From the NCBI GenBank assembly GCA_902399975.1, contig CABOHA010000001.1, positions 211,397 to 275,396 of the forward strand: a stretch of DNA of 64,000 nt, read 5' to 3'. Every line of letters starts with the position of its first letter. The stretch's first letter is position 1. Both the position numbers and the translations under genes were made by a program. Below the pieces are notes generated by a model. It did not search any database and had not been told where the DNA came from. It worked only from the letters and a program-made list of their open reading frames with translations. Below, one piece after another: positions 39,174-47,883 of the stretch. Origin of the DNA: Coriobacteriaceae bacterium (lineage in GTDB: Bacteria > Actinomycetota > Coriobacteriia > Coriobacteriales > Coriobacteriaceae).

Positions 39174-40037
39174 ATGCCCATGATCAAGATGTTTGCGAGT
39201 GACTTAGACGGAACGCTGCTGAACGCCCTGCACGAGGCGGACGGAACCATTCGCCGTGCCATTCGCGAGCTGACCGAGGCCGGCCTGCATGTGGTTCCCG
39301 CGACCGGACGCTCGACGCTGCCGATCGGCGAGCATGGCTTTACGGGCCTGGCGCTTGACGCCTGCTGCTCCAATGGATCCATCGTGCGCGACAGCCATGG
39401 CGAGGTGCTCAAGACTTGGACCATCGATCCGCAGGTCACTGAGGAACTGCTCAAGGCGTTCCCGGACATTTGCTTTGATTGTTCCACGCCCGATGGCATG
39501 TACTCGAGCGGTTCGTTCGAGATGCATCAGGCGGGCTTTAAAAAGGACAGCCCCATCAAGCGTATTGTGATGCGCGGCATGCGTGCGCGCGGTGGGTATC
39601 ACGAGGAGCAGTATTTCGACCAGTCGATCGGTGACATCCTGCGCCACGATGTATGCAAGATCAATTGTCGCGTGACCTCGCCCGAGCTGGAGCGTGACCT
39701 TAAGGCCTATCTTGCCGAACGCTCGGACCATGTGGTCAACGCGCCGTTCGATCCGGTGATGTTCGAGATCACGGACGTGGCGTGCAACAAGGGCGAGAGT
39801 GTGGCCTGGCTGGCGGGCTACTACGGTATTGCCGAGGACGAGGTCGCGGTCTACGGCGACGGCGGCAACGACATCGCCATGCTCAAGCGTTTCCGCCACA
39901 GCTATGCGACCAAAAACGCTAGCGATGCAGCTAAGGCTGCTGCGAGCGCAACTATCGGCAGCTGCATGGTCCACGCCGTCCCCAAACACATGCTCGCCAC
40001 CATGCATAAGCAGAGCTCCCGCACCATCATTGAATAA
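39174..40037 (+). CDS. HAD-superfamily Cof-type phosphatase
   Basis: A 287-residue cytoplasmic phosphatase of the Cof/YbjI class. Motif I is ASDLDGTLLN with the nucleophile Asp10 and acid Asp12, motif II ATGRS, and motif IV YGDGGNDIAMLKRF. The C2-type cap lies between about residues 85 and 195. Likely substrates are sugar phosphates or pyridoxal phosphate; the sequence does not choose. The ATG at 39174 is preferred, with a second ATG two codons later also possible. The start sits directly after a perfect 15-base inverted repeat that contains its ribosome site. Confidence 0.92.
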   Translation: MPMIKMFASDLDGTLLNALHEADGTIRRAIRELTEAGLHVVPATGRSTLPIGEHGFTGLALDACCSNGSIVRDSHGEVLKTWTIDPQVTEELLKAFPDICFDCSTPDGMYSSGSFEMHQAGFKKDSPIKRIVMRGMRARGGYHEEQYFDQSIGDILRHDVCKINCRVTSPELERDLKAYLAERSDHVVNAPFDPVMFEITDVACNKGESVAWLAGYYGIAEDEVAVYGDGGNDIAMLKRFRHSYATKNASDAAKAAASATIGSCMVHAVPKHMLATMHKQSSRTIIE

Positions 40038-40092
40038 TGTGACAAAGGAACTGCCCCTTCGTCGCATCCCAAATATTGCCTTTACGTGTTGA

Positions 40093-40137
40093 TGCACACG
40101 GTGTGCAATAATACTCGCACTGTGCAATAGCGCACAG
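40093..40137. promoter_or_regulatory. two palindromes upstream of the activase-linked TetR
   Basis: TGCACACGGTGTGCA (40093-40107) is a perfect 15-base palindrome. CTGTGCAATAGCGCACAG (40120-40137) is a second with related half-sites (TGTGC/GCACA). They flank an AATAAT -10-like word, as expected for autorepression by the TetR encoded next. Confidence 0.6.
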
Positions 40138-40158
40138 GCTGAGTAACAAGGAGGACGC

Positions 40159-40869
40159 TTGTCCCAGCTCGAGAAATGTGATCGCCGGTCCCTTCGCTCG
40201 CAGCGTGCCCTTCGCCAGGCACTTGCTAGCGAGCTTGCCGAAAGCGGCGACCTTTCGCGCATTAATGTCGCGTCGCTCACCGAGCGCGCTGGCCTTACGC
40301 GTCGCACGTTCTATTCGCACTACCGCGATATTCCCGACTTTATCAATCAAATCGAGGACGGCTTGCTGGCCGAGATCCGTGAGCGCATTGAGCTCATCAC
40401 CGCAGCTCAGCTGCCTGATCTCTATCACAACATCGATGAGCTCGAGCCGGCGCCCGGTTCGGTTGAGCTGCTGCGTTATCTTGCGGCCAACCGCGACTTA
40501 ATTGGTGCGCTGCTGGGTCCGGGCGGCGACCAGGCCTTCATTAAAAGGATCATCGACACCGCGCGTGAGGCTGTGGTGCCGCGTGCGCAGACGGGCATTT
40601 TGGGCCTGGCGCTGGGCACGTTCTTTGACTACTACGTCACCTACGTCGTGAGTGCCGAGGTCGGCCTGATTCAGCGCTGGTTTGAGCGTGGGCTCACCGA
40701 ATCACCCGAGGCCATGGCGCGCATTATGACGGTGCTCGCTTTTGTGCGCCCTGGTGACCTGTATGGCCAACCCATCGATATCAACGTGCCGGAATACGGC
40801 ATGAAGCTATTGAACTTGCAGCTCGAGGACGCGGCCGACACCGCCGCAACCGTCGAGTCCAACAACTAA
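40159..40869 (+). CDS. TetR-family regulator, activase-linked
   Basis: A 236-residue regulator with a TetR N-terminal domain (INVASLTERAGLTRRTFYSHYRDIPDFI, about residues 36-63) and a C-terminal domain of the TetR_C group found in many Firmicutes regulators (YLAANRDLIGALLGPGGDQAF onward). It starts at TTG, supported by AAGGAGGACGC. It ends 11 bases before the giant activase gene, with which it is co-transcribed. Two related palindromes upstream are probable operators, giving autoregulation of the pair. Confidence 0.92.
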   Translation: MSQLEKCDRRSLRSQRALRQALASELAESGDLSRINVASLTERAGLTRRTFYSHYRDIPDFINQIEDGLLAEIRERIELITAAQLPDLYHNIDELEPAPGSVELLRYLAANRDLIGALLGPGGDQAFIKRIIDTAREAVVPRAQTGILGLALGTFFDYYVTYVVSAEVGLIQRWFERGLTESPEAMARIMTVLAFVRPGDLYGQPIDINVPEYGMKLLNLQLEDAADTAATVESNN

Positions 40870-40880
40870 GAGGAGAGACA

Positions 40881-43800
40881 ATGAGCAAGCTCGTCGAGGG
40901 CATTAAGGACCGCATGGTCGCTGCCGCACGCGAGGCCGCGCCCACCGTGATGGACGCCGCGCAGAAGGCCGCGACCGCGGCTGCCGAGAAAGTTGCCGAG
41001 GCAGTTGCCGATGCCAAGAACGCGGCAGGGGAGACGTCCGTCGCTGGCGAGCCCGCTACCGCCACTGAGCCCGTAGCCGCCGCCCACGCCCCCGAAGGCG
41101 CGATCTTCAACCCCGAGAACGCTCGTGGCAACCTGCACCTGGGCATCGACGTGGGCTCCACCACCGTCAAGCTCGCCGTGCTCAACGACGACAACCAGAT
41201 CGTGTACGCCAAGTACCAGCGCCATCATACCGATGTCCGTGCCTGCGCCCGCGACCTGTTCGAGGGTGCTGCGACCGTGCTGCCGACGGCCCAAATGACC
41301 TGCGCCATTACCGGCTCGGGCGGTCTGCTGCTGTCCCAGTGGCTCGAGCTGGAGTTTGTCCAGGAGGTCATCGCCAGCAAACGCGCCGTCGAGACCCTCA
41401 TCCCGGCCACCGACGTCGCCATCGAGCTGGGCGGCGAGGACGCCAAGATCATCTACTTCGATAACGGCATCGAGCAGCGCATGAACGGTACCTGCGCCGG
41501 CGGTACGGGCGCGTTCATCGACCAGATGGCAACCCTGCTGCACACCGACGCGAGCGGCCTCAACGAGCTCGCGGCCAACGCGACTACCATCTATCCCATC
41601 GCCAGTCGCTGCGGCGTATTTGCCAAGACCGACGTGCAACCGCTGCTCAACGAGGGTGCCCGTCCCGAGGATGTGGCCGCCTCCATCTTCCAGGCCGTCG
41701 TGACCCAGACCATCTCGGGTCTGGCGTGCGGTCGCCCCATCCGCGGCAACGTCGCCTTCCTGGGCGGCCCGCTGCAGTACCTCTCCGAGCTGCGCCACCG
41801 CTTCTACCTCACGCTCAACCTGGACGAGGAGCACCGCATTGTGCCCCAAAACGCCCACCTGTTTGTGGCAAGCGGCGCCGCCATGACGCACGAGTCCAAC
41901 AAGCTCAGCACGTTCCCGCAGCTCATTGAGGCCATCGATGCCCTGGGTGACACACAGGGTGCCGAGGTCGAGCGCCTGGACCCGCTCTTTGCCACCGACG
42001 AGGACTTTGCCGAGTTCAAGGGTCGCCACGACCAGGAAGTCGTCCCCAAGGGCAAGCTCGACGGCTACACCGGCCGCGTGTTCATCGGTATCGACGCCGG
42101 CTCTACCACCATGAAAGCCGCGCTCGTGGGCGAGGATGGCCAGCTGCTGCACACCTGGTACGGCAACAACAACGGCGACATCCTGGGCACGGCCAAGGTC
42201 ATCATGGCCGATTTCTACAATCACATCCCCGCCGGCTGCACCATCGGCCACGTGACCACCACGGGTTACGGCGAGGCGCTGCTCATCGAGGCCCTCAAGG
42301 CTGACTCCGGCGAGATCGAGACCGTCGCGCACCTGCGCGGCGCCAAGGCATTCCTGCCCGGCGTCGAGTTTATCCTGGACATCGGCGGCCAGGACATGAA
42401 GTGCTTGCGCGTCAAGGACGGCGTGATTGAACACATCATGCTCAACGAGGCTTGCTCGTCGGGCTGCGGCAGCTTTATCGAGAGTTTCGCCGTGTCTATG
42501 AACATGGACGTGCGCGCGTTTGCCGATGCCGCCATCCATGCCAAGGCCCCGGTCGATTTGGGCAGCCGCTGCACGGTCTTTATGAACTCGCGCGTCAAGC
42601 AGGCGCAAAAGGAAGGCGCCACGGTGGGTGACATCGCGGCCGGCCTGTCCTATTCCGTCATCAAGAATGCCCTGTTCAAGGTCATTAAGCTGCGCGACCC
42701 CAAGGAGATCGGCAGCCAGGTGATCGTTCAGGGTGGCACCTTTATGTCCGATGCCACGCTGCGCGCGTTTGAGCAGCTCACCGGCGTTCATGCCGTGCGT
42801 CCCGACATCGCCGGCTGCATGGGCGCCTATGGCGCTGCTTTGCTCGCCCGCGATCGCGCCGGCGCCGACGGCACTTCGACCATCCTTTCTGCCGAGGACA
42901 TCGCGCACCTCACCGTGACGCAAAAACACGTCCGCTGCGGCCGTTGCTCCAACAACTGCCAGCTCACCGTCAACGACTTTGGTGGCGGTAGGCGCTTCAT
43001 TACCGGTAACCGCTGCGAGAAGGGTGCCGGCCACAAAAAGCAAAAGACCGAGGCCCCCAACCTCTTCAAAAAGAAAAACGAGTTGCTGTTTAACCGCGAG
43101 GTTCTGAGCCCCGACGAGGCCCCGCGCGGCACCGTCGGCATCCCGCGCGCGCTCAACATGTACGAGAACTACCCCTTCTGGCACGCGTTCTTTACGCGCC
43201 TGGGCTTTAGCGTGCAGCTGTCCGACCAGTCGAGCAAGAAGACCTACCAGGCGGGTATCGAGTCCATGCCGTCCGAGAGCGTGTGCTATCCGGCCAAGAT
43301 GAGCCACGGCCACGTAATGAACCTTATCGACCGCGACGTCGACTTCATCTGGATGCCGTGCGTGCGCTGGGAGCGCAAAGAGGACCCGACGGCCGGTAAC
43401 TGCTATAACTGCCCCATCGTCATGAGCTACCCCACGGCGTTGGCACTCAACATCGACGAGATCCGCGAGCAGAACATCGAGTTCCTGTATCCGTTTGTGC
43501 CCTATCACGACAAGACCGAGCTCAAGCGCCGTCTGTATCAGGTACTCGCCGTCGACCGCGTGGCCGATGCCGAGGCTGGTCGCGGTCGCGTGCGTGGACC
43601 CAAGATCACGCGCTCCGAGGTCGACGCCGCTGTCAACGCTGCCTTTGAGGCCGATGCGCGCTTCCACGAGGACATCCAGACCATGGGTGAGGAGGCCCTT
43701 AAGTGGGTCGAGGACCACGGTGGCCATGGTATTGTGCTCGCCGGCCGTCCTTACCACAACGACCCCGAGATCAACCACGCCCTGCCCGAGCTTATCTCGA

Positions 43801-45662
43801 GCTTTGGCTTTGCGGTCTTTACCGAGGATTCGCTTGCGCACCTGGTGAAGCCCGAGCGCCCGATTCGCGTCGTCGACCAGTGGATGTACCACAGCCGCCT
43901 GTACGCCGTCGCCCGTTTTGTGACGATGCGCAACGACCTGGATCTGATCCAGCTCAATTCGTTCGGCTGCGGTCTGGATGCTCTGACCACCGACCAGGTG
44001 CAGGAAATCCTGGAGGCCAGCGGCAAGATCTACACCGTGCTCAAGATCGACGAGGTGTCCAACCTGGGCGCCGCGCGCATCCGCATCCGCTCGCTCATGG
44101 CGGCGCTCAAGGACCAGGAGGCCGAGCGCTTGGCCGAGGCCACGGCTGCGGGCGAGGTCTTTGAGCAGGGCGATGCCGCGCCGGTGGCGCCCTCCACGGA
44201 TGCCCCCGCGTTCGCAAGCCGTAAGTACACTTTCGTGGCGCAGCGCGAGAGTGCTTCGACCGCGTGGCCCAAGGTGCCCTTTACCGAGCAGATGCGCGAC
44301 GAGGGCTACACCATCCTGTGCCCGCAGATGGCGCCGATTCACTTTGACCTGGTCAAAGAGGTGTTCCGCGGTGCCGGCTACAACTTGGAGCTGCTGCCCT
44401 CGACCGATCACGACGCCGTCGAGGCCGGCCTGCGCTACGTGAACAACGACATCTGCTATCCGTCGATCCTGGTGACGGGCCAGATCATGGAGGCCATCGA
44501 GAGCGGTCGGTACGACCTGTCCAAGACGGCCGTGGTTATCAGCCAGACTGGCGGCGGCTGCCGTGCCACCAACTACATCGCGCTCATCCGCAAGGCCCTG
44601 CGCGAGAGCGGCCACCCCGAGATCCCGGTGATCTCGCTTTCGGCCGTGGCACTCGGCGAGGACAACCCCGGCTTTAAGATTACGCCGGCGCTGCTTAAGC
44701 AGGCCGTGTACGCGGTGCTCTTTGGTGACGTGATGATGCAGATGCTCTACCGCTGCCGCCCGTACGAGGCCACGCCCGGTGCCGCCAACGCGCTCTACGA
44801 GGAGTACATGGCGCGTGCCCGCAAGCTGGCGCCCAAGTTTAACCGTCACAACTACACCAAGTTGTGCCGCGAGGCCATCCGCGCGTTCGACACCATGCCG
44901 CTCGTGGGCGAGGGCACCAAGCCGCGCGTGGGCGTGGTCGGTGAGATCTTGGTCAAGTTCCATCCCACGGCCAACAACCATGTGGTCGACGTGATCGAGC
45001 GCGAGGGCTGCGAGGCCGTGGTACCGGGCCTGCTCGACTTCTTCCTGTACTCCATGAGCAACGCCGAGCTGCAGAAAGACGAGCTGGGAAGTTCTGCCAC
45101 TACGCGCGCGGGCATGCAAGCGCTTATTAAGCTCGTGGACTGGATGCGTACGCCGGTGGAGGAGCTGCTCGAAAAGTCCGAGCGCTTTGAAGTACCCGAG
45201 CGCATCGGCACCATGGCGGACAAGGCCCGCACGGTGCTTTCGGTGTGCAACAACATGGGCGAGGGCTGGTTGCTCACGGCCGAGATGCTCGACCTGATTG
45301 ATCACGGCGCGCCCAACATCATCTGCACGCAGCCCTTCGCGTGCCTGCCCAACCACGTGGTGGGCAAGGCCGTGATCAAGGAGCTGCGCCGCCAGCACCC
45401 CGAGAGCAACATCGTCGCGGTGGACTACGACCCCGGCGCGTCCGAGGTCAACCAGCTCAACCGCATTAAGCTCATGATCAGCGTGGCCAAGGAAAACATG
45501 CGCGCCGGCAAGGGCTTTAAGCTCGAGAAGGTGGCGCCGCTCGCGATGGACGAGGTTACCGGCCAGATGCGTGCCCACGATGGCTGCGTGAGCTGCGGGC
45601 CGGCCAGCGAGGAGGCCGTTGCATCGGTCGCCAAGCGTCTGGGACGTGGCATTAAGAAGTAA
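40881..45662 (+). CDS. giant CoA-dehydratase activase fusion (BcrAD/BadFG ATPases, DUF2229, HgdB-like)
   Basis: A 1593-residue protein. An Ala-rich helical N-terminus (1-75) precedes two ASKHA ATPase domains of the 2-hydroxyacyl-CoA dehydratase activase type. The first (about 86-335) has GIDVGSTTVK and cysteines in NGTCAGGTGAF and SRCGVFAKTD. The second (about 400-660) has GIDAGSTTMK and cysteines in NEACSSGCGSF and LGSRCTVF. Paired cysteines of this kind hold a bridging [4Fe-4S] cluster in known activators. A CGRCSNNC/NRC cluster (about 685-713), a DUF2229 domain (about 750-970) and a dehydratase-subunit-like C-terminal half follow. Substrate unknown; an ATP-driven electron donor or oxygen-sensitive reductase is inferred. 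GAGGAGAGACA precedes the ATG. Confidence 0.9.
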   Translation: MSKLVEGIKDRMVAAAREAAPTVMDAAQKAATAAAEKVAEAVADAKNAAGETSVAGEPATATEPVAAAHAPEGAIFNPENARGNLHLGIDVGSTTVKLAVLNDDNQIVYAKYQRHHTDVRACARDLFEGAATVLPTAQMTCAITGSGGLLLSQWLELEFVQEVIASKRAVETLIPATDVAIELGGEDAKIIYFDNGIEQRMNGTCAGGTGAFIDQMATLLHTDASGLNELAANATTIYPIASRCGVFAKTDVQPLLNEGARPEDVAASIFQAVVTQTISGLACGRPIRGNVAFLGGPLQYLSELRHRFYLTLNLDEEHRIVPQNAHLFVASGAAMTHESNKLSTFPQLIEAIDALGDTQGAEVERLDPLFATDEDFAEFKGRHDQEVVPKGKLDGYTGRVFIGIDAGSTTMKAALVGEDGQLLHTWYGNNNGDILGTAKVIMADFYNHIPAGCTIGHVTTTGYGEALLIEALKADSGEIETVAHLRGAKAFLPGVEFILDIGGQDMKCLRVKDGVIEHIMLNEACSSGCGSFIESFAVSMNMDVRAFADAAIHAKAPVDLGSRCTVFMNSRVKQAQKEGATVGDIAAGLSYSVIKNALFKVIKLRDPKEIGSQVIVQGGTFMSDATLRAFEQLTGVHAVRPDIAGCMGAYGAALLARDRAGADGTSTILSAEDIAHLTVTQKHVRCGRCSNNCQLTVNDFGGGRRFITGNRCEKGAGHKKQKTEAPNLFKKKNELLFNREVLSPDEAPRGTVGIPRALNMYENYPFWHAFFTRLGFSVQLSDQSSKKTYQAGIESMPSESVCYPAKMSHGHVMNLIDRDVDFIWMPCVRWERKEDPTAGNCYNCPIVMSYPTALALNIDEIREQNIEFLYPFVPYHDKTELKRRLYQVLAVDRVADAEAGRGRVRGPKITRSEVDAAVNAAFEADARFHEDIQTMGEEALKWVEDHGGHGIVLAGRPYHNDPEINHALPELISSFGFAVFTEDSLAHLVKPERPIRVVDQWMYHSRLYAVARFVTMRNDLDLIQLNSFGCGLDALTTDQVQEILEASGKIYTVLKIDEVSNLGAARIRIRSLMAALKDQEAERLAEATAAGEVFEQGDAAPVAPSTDAPAFASRKYTFVAQRESASTAWPKVPFTEQMRDEGYTILCPQMAPIHFDLVKEVFRGAGYNLELLPSTDHDAVEAGLRYVNNDICYPSILVTGQIMEAIESGRYDLSKTAVVISQTGGGCRATNYIALIRKALRESGHPEIPVISLSAVALGEDNPGFKITPALLKQAVYAVLFGDVMMQMLYRCRPYEATPGAANALYEEYMARARKLAPKFNRHNYTKLCREAIRAFDTMPLVGEGTKPRVGVVGEILVKFHPTANNHVVDVIEREGCEAVVPGLLDFFLYSMSNAELQKDELGSSATTRAGMQALIKLVDWMRTPVEELLEKSERFEVPERIGTMADKARTVLSVCNNMGEGWLLTAEMLDLIDHGAPNIICTQPFACLPNHVVGKAVIKELRRQHPESNIVAVDYDPGASEVNQLNRIKLMISVAKENMRAGKGFKLEKVAPLAMDEVTGQMRAHDGCVSCGPASEEAVASVAKRLGRGIKK

Positions 45663-45690
45663 CTGGCCTGCTTTGTGCTGGATATGAGAC

Positions 45691-45728
45691 AAACGGGTGG
45701 CAGCCGTGCCGGCTGCCACCCGTTTTTG
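45691..45728 (+). terminator. terminator after the activase gene
   Basis: ACGGGTGGCAGCC and GGCTGCCACCCGT form a perfect 13-base stem with a five-base loop and a TTTTT tail. Confidence 0.9.
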
Positions 45729-45779
45729 CTGGACATATGTTGCGTAAACGCCCCAACTATCACCCTTTGCGAACTTAGG

Positions 45780-45910
45780 TTTCGGAAGTATGCGGCAAAA
45801 TCTGAATAGGCCGAGCACACTTGGCATGCCCAAGCTCTGTACCTGCGGTTTTATTTACGGAAAACGGGGGTGTGCTCGGGAGTTTCAAAATTTGCCGCAT
45901 ACTTCCGAAA
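45780..45910. repeat. nested inverted repeat I
   Basis: Outer 20-base arms TTTCGGAAGTATGCGGCAAA (45780-45799) and exact inverse (45891-45910). Middle CCGAGCACAC (45811-45820) pairs with 45870-45879. The centre carries CTTGGCATGCCCAAG. A diverged copy of the left half lies at 47077. The remaining bases of the 45663-46078 gap show the terminator and the promoter region of the next gene. Confidence 0.88.
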
Positions 45911-46078
45911 ACGACGTTTCGGTGGCACCAAAAATCACCCTCGGATCCTGAGATAATGAACATATGTAGCCGTTTGCCGCGAAATACCGTCCGTTTATAG
46001 AACCCACCCCCAGTGCGTGCCATCCTTACGGTTGAATAAATACACATCTATGGAATTACGTATGAGAGGACCGTTTCC

Positions 46079-47038
46079 ATGAGCTACAAGACCGTTTGTG
46101 TCGCCGGTGGCGGCGTGTTGGGAAGCCAGATTGCCTTTCAGGCTGCCTACTGCGGCTTTGATGTAACGATTTGGCTGCGCAGCGAGGGCAGCATCGGCCG
46201 CACCCAGCCCAAGATCGATCATGTGCGCAAGGAGTACATCGCGGCTATCGAGGGCATGGCGGACGGTACGGGCGAGTGGTGCGCCGGTATCGCCGATAGC
46301 GACCAGCCTTTCGACAAGGAGGCGGCACTCGCAGCCGTTGAACGTGCCTACTCAACACTCAAGCTGGAGCTCGATCTTGCCAAGGCCGTGGCCGACGCCG
46401 ACCTGGTCATCGAGTCTATGGCCGAGGACACCCAGGCAAAGATCGACTTCTACAAGAAGCTCGCCCCGGTGCTGCCGCAAAAGACCGTCATCGTTACCAA
46501 CTCTTCCACGCTGCTGCCGAGCACCTTTGCCAAGTACACCGGCCGCCCCGAGAAGTACTTGTCGCTGCACTTTGCCAACTCCATCTGGAAGAACAACATG
46601 ACCGAGGTCATGGCGCAGGACCAGACCGACAAACGCTACTTCGACGAGCTCGTCGACTTTGCCAACGACATCCGCATGCTGGCGCTGCCCGTCAACAAGG
46701 AAAAGAACGGCTACCTGCTCAATTCCATGCTGGTGCCGTGGCTGCTTTCGGGCCTTGACCTGTATGTCTCGGGCGTGAGCGATCCCAAGAGCATCGACCT
46801 CGCGTGGACGCGTGGCACCGGTGCCCCCAAGGGTCCGTTTCGCGTATTCGACACGGTGGGAATCCAGACGGCCTACAACATCGTCATGCAGTATCAGAAG
46901 GTGCCGGGCTTGGTGAGCCCGCTGCTCAAAAAGATGATGATGCCCTACAACTTTAAGGCCATGGCCTCCGTCCTCAAGAAAATGCTCGACGAAGGTAAGC
47001 TGGGCGAAAGCTCGGGCGAGGGTTTCTTTACGTACTAA
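46079..47038 (+). CDS. 3-hydroxyacyl-CoA dehydrogenase family protein
   Basis: A 319-residue NAD(P)-dependent dehydrogenase. The Rossmann motif is VAGGGVLGSQIAFQAAYCG. SMAEDTQAKIDFYKKLAPVLP and TNSSTLLPS are characteristic, and YLSLHFANSIWKNNMTEVM holds the catalytic His of the family. NKEKNGYLLNSMLVPWL starts the C-terminal dimer domain. The closest class is 3-hydroxybutyryl-CoA dehydrogenase. No thiolase or crotonase is adjacent, so its pathway is open. GAGAGGACC precedes the ATG. Confidence 0.9.
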   Translation: MSYKTVCVAGGGVLGSQIAFQAAYCGFDVTIWLRSEGSIGRTQPKIDHVRKEYIAAIEGMADGTGEWCAGIADSDQPFDKEAALAAVERAYSTLKLELDLAKAVADADLVIESMAEDTQAKIDFYKKLAPVLPQKTVIVTNSSTLLPSTFAKYTGRPEKYLSLHFANSIWKNNMTEVMAQDQTDKRYFDELVDFANDIRMLALPVNKEKNGYLLNSMLVPWLLSGLDLYVSGVSDPKSIDLAWTRGTGAPKGPFRVFDTVGIQTAYNIVMQYQKVPGLVSPLLKKMMMPYNFKAMASVLKKMLDEGKLGESSGEGFFTY

Positions 47039-47076
47039 AAATGATCTCTTGGGGGTGGAAGCGTTGGGGATCTACG

Positions 47077-47109
47077 GTAGTATGCGACAAGATCTGAATA
47101 GGTCGAGCA
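47077..47109 (+). repeat. partial copy of inverted repeat I (left half only)
   Basis: GTAGTATGCGACAAGATCTG and the following bases match 45785-45817 of element I with a few changes. No right arm was found nearby, so it is a broken half. Confidence 0.7.
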
Positions 47110-47308
47110 AGAGCTGTAGTGCGCGTTGACGTTTGGCCAATGGGGCGCAAAAACGCACCGTTCGCCGATACGCCTCTCGCGAGTGGTTGCCATATGGTTT
47201 GATGTTGGAAACATATAATTGCCGGCAGGCCGTAGGTGGCGTTTGCGCTGATATCGGAGGTTCCAAGTATGTTTCGTGCTCCGCTAAACAAGTACCGGGC
47301 TGGCTAAC

Positions 47309-47758
47309 ATGAGCCGCCGTTTTGTCTCGATAACCCTTGCGGTGGTTTGCCTGGCTGTGCTCCTGGGCGTTGCAGGGCAGTTTGCTATAAATCGAGAAAC
47401 ATCCTATATGCAGGAATGCGTTTCCGAAGGCTTTGCCATTGATGGTTACTATCGGGATGACAAAACAAGTCTGGAAACTCTGGCCTTTCTTGAGGAGGAT
47501 AACCATCGGTGGCAACTGGTCGGCAAGGGCGGCAACTGCGTTGATGGACAGTTCGAGCGTATGGACGACCCCAACATTCTGGTGTTAAAGAATGAAAACG
47601 GCGAAAAATTCGGTACGGTACACGTGGCGTATATTTCGCGCCGACGCGATCAGGGTTGGCTCTACCTGTTTAGAGATACCAAGGTGACCCGTTTTAATCT
47701 GGCGAGCGCCGATCCGGCGTTTATAGTGGAGTCTGGCGATGTCGATGTGGAAAGTTGA
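47309..47758 (+). CDS. membrane-anchored protein of unknown function
   Basis: A 149-residue protein with one N-terminal hydrophobic segment (about residues 6-24), a signal anchor or uncleaved signal, and a ~120-residue external domain with two cysteines (Cys37, Cys76). No family is recognised. The pattern GQFERMDDPNILVLKNENGEKFGTVHVAYI suggests a small beta-rich domain. Composition and the signal segment support a real gene; the ribosome site before the ATG is weak. Neighbours give no hint. Confidence 0.65.
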   Translation: MSRRFVSITLAVVCLAVLLGVAGQFAINRETSYMQECVSEGFAIDGYYRDDKTSLETLAFLEEDNHRWQLVGKGGNCVDGQFERMDDPNILVLKNENGEKFGTVHVAYISRRRDQGWLYLFRDTKVTRFNLASADPAFIVESGDVDVES

Positions 47759-47883
47759 TTCACGGCAATAAATCAGCGAGCGGAGCGCGGCCACGGACCG
47801 CGTCCCGCTATTTGCTCGTGGCCCGCGTCACGTCTGCGCCATGTCGTGACTCGCGGCTGCGCGCATCCATCCCACGTCGCGTA

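Noticed and set aside
40866-45833. A 1655-codon open frame on the strand opposite the giant activase gene.
   Set aside because: It mirrors the activase codons in a high-GC gene. Its translation is rich in Leu, His, Val, Arg and Asp without motifs, it has no ribosome site, and the sense protein has clear domains throughout.
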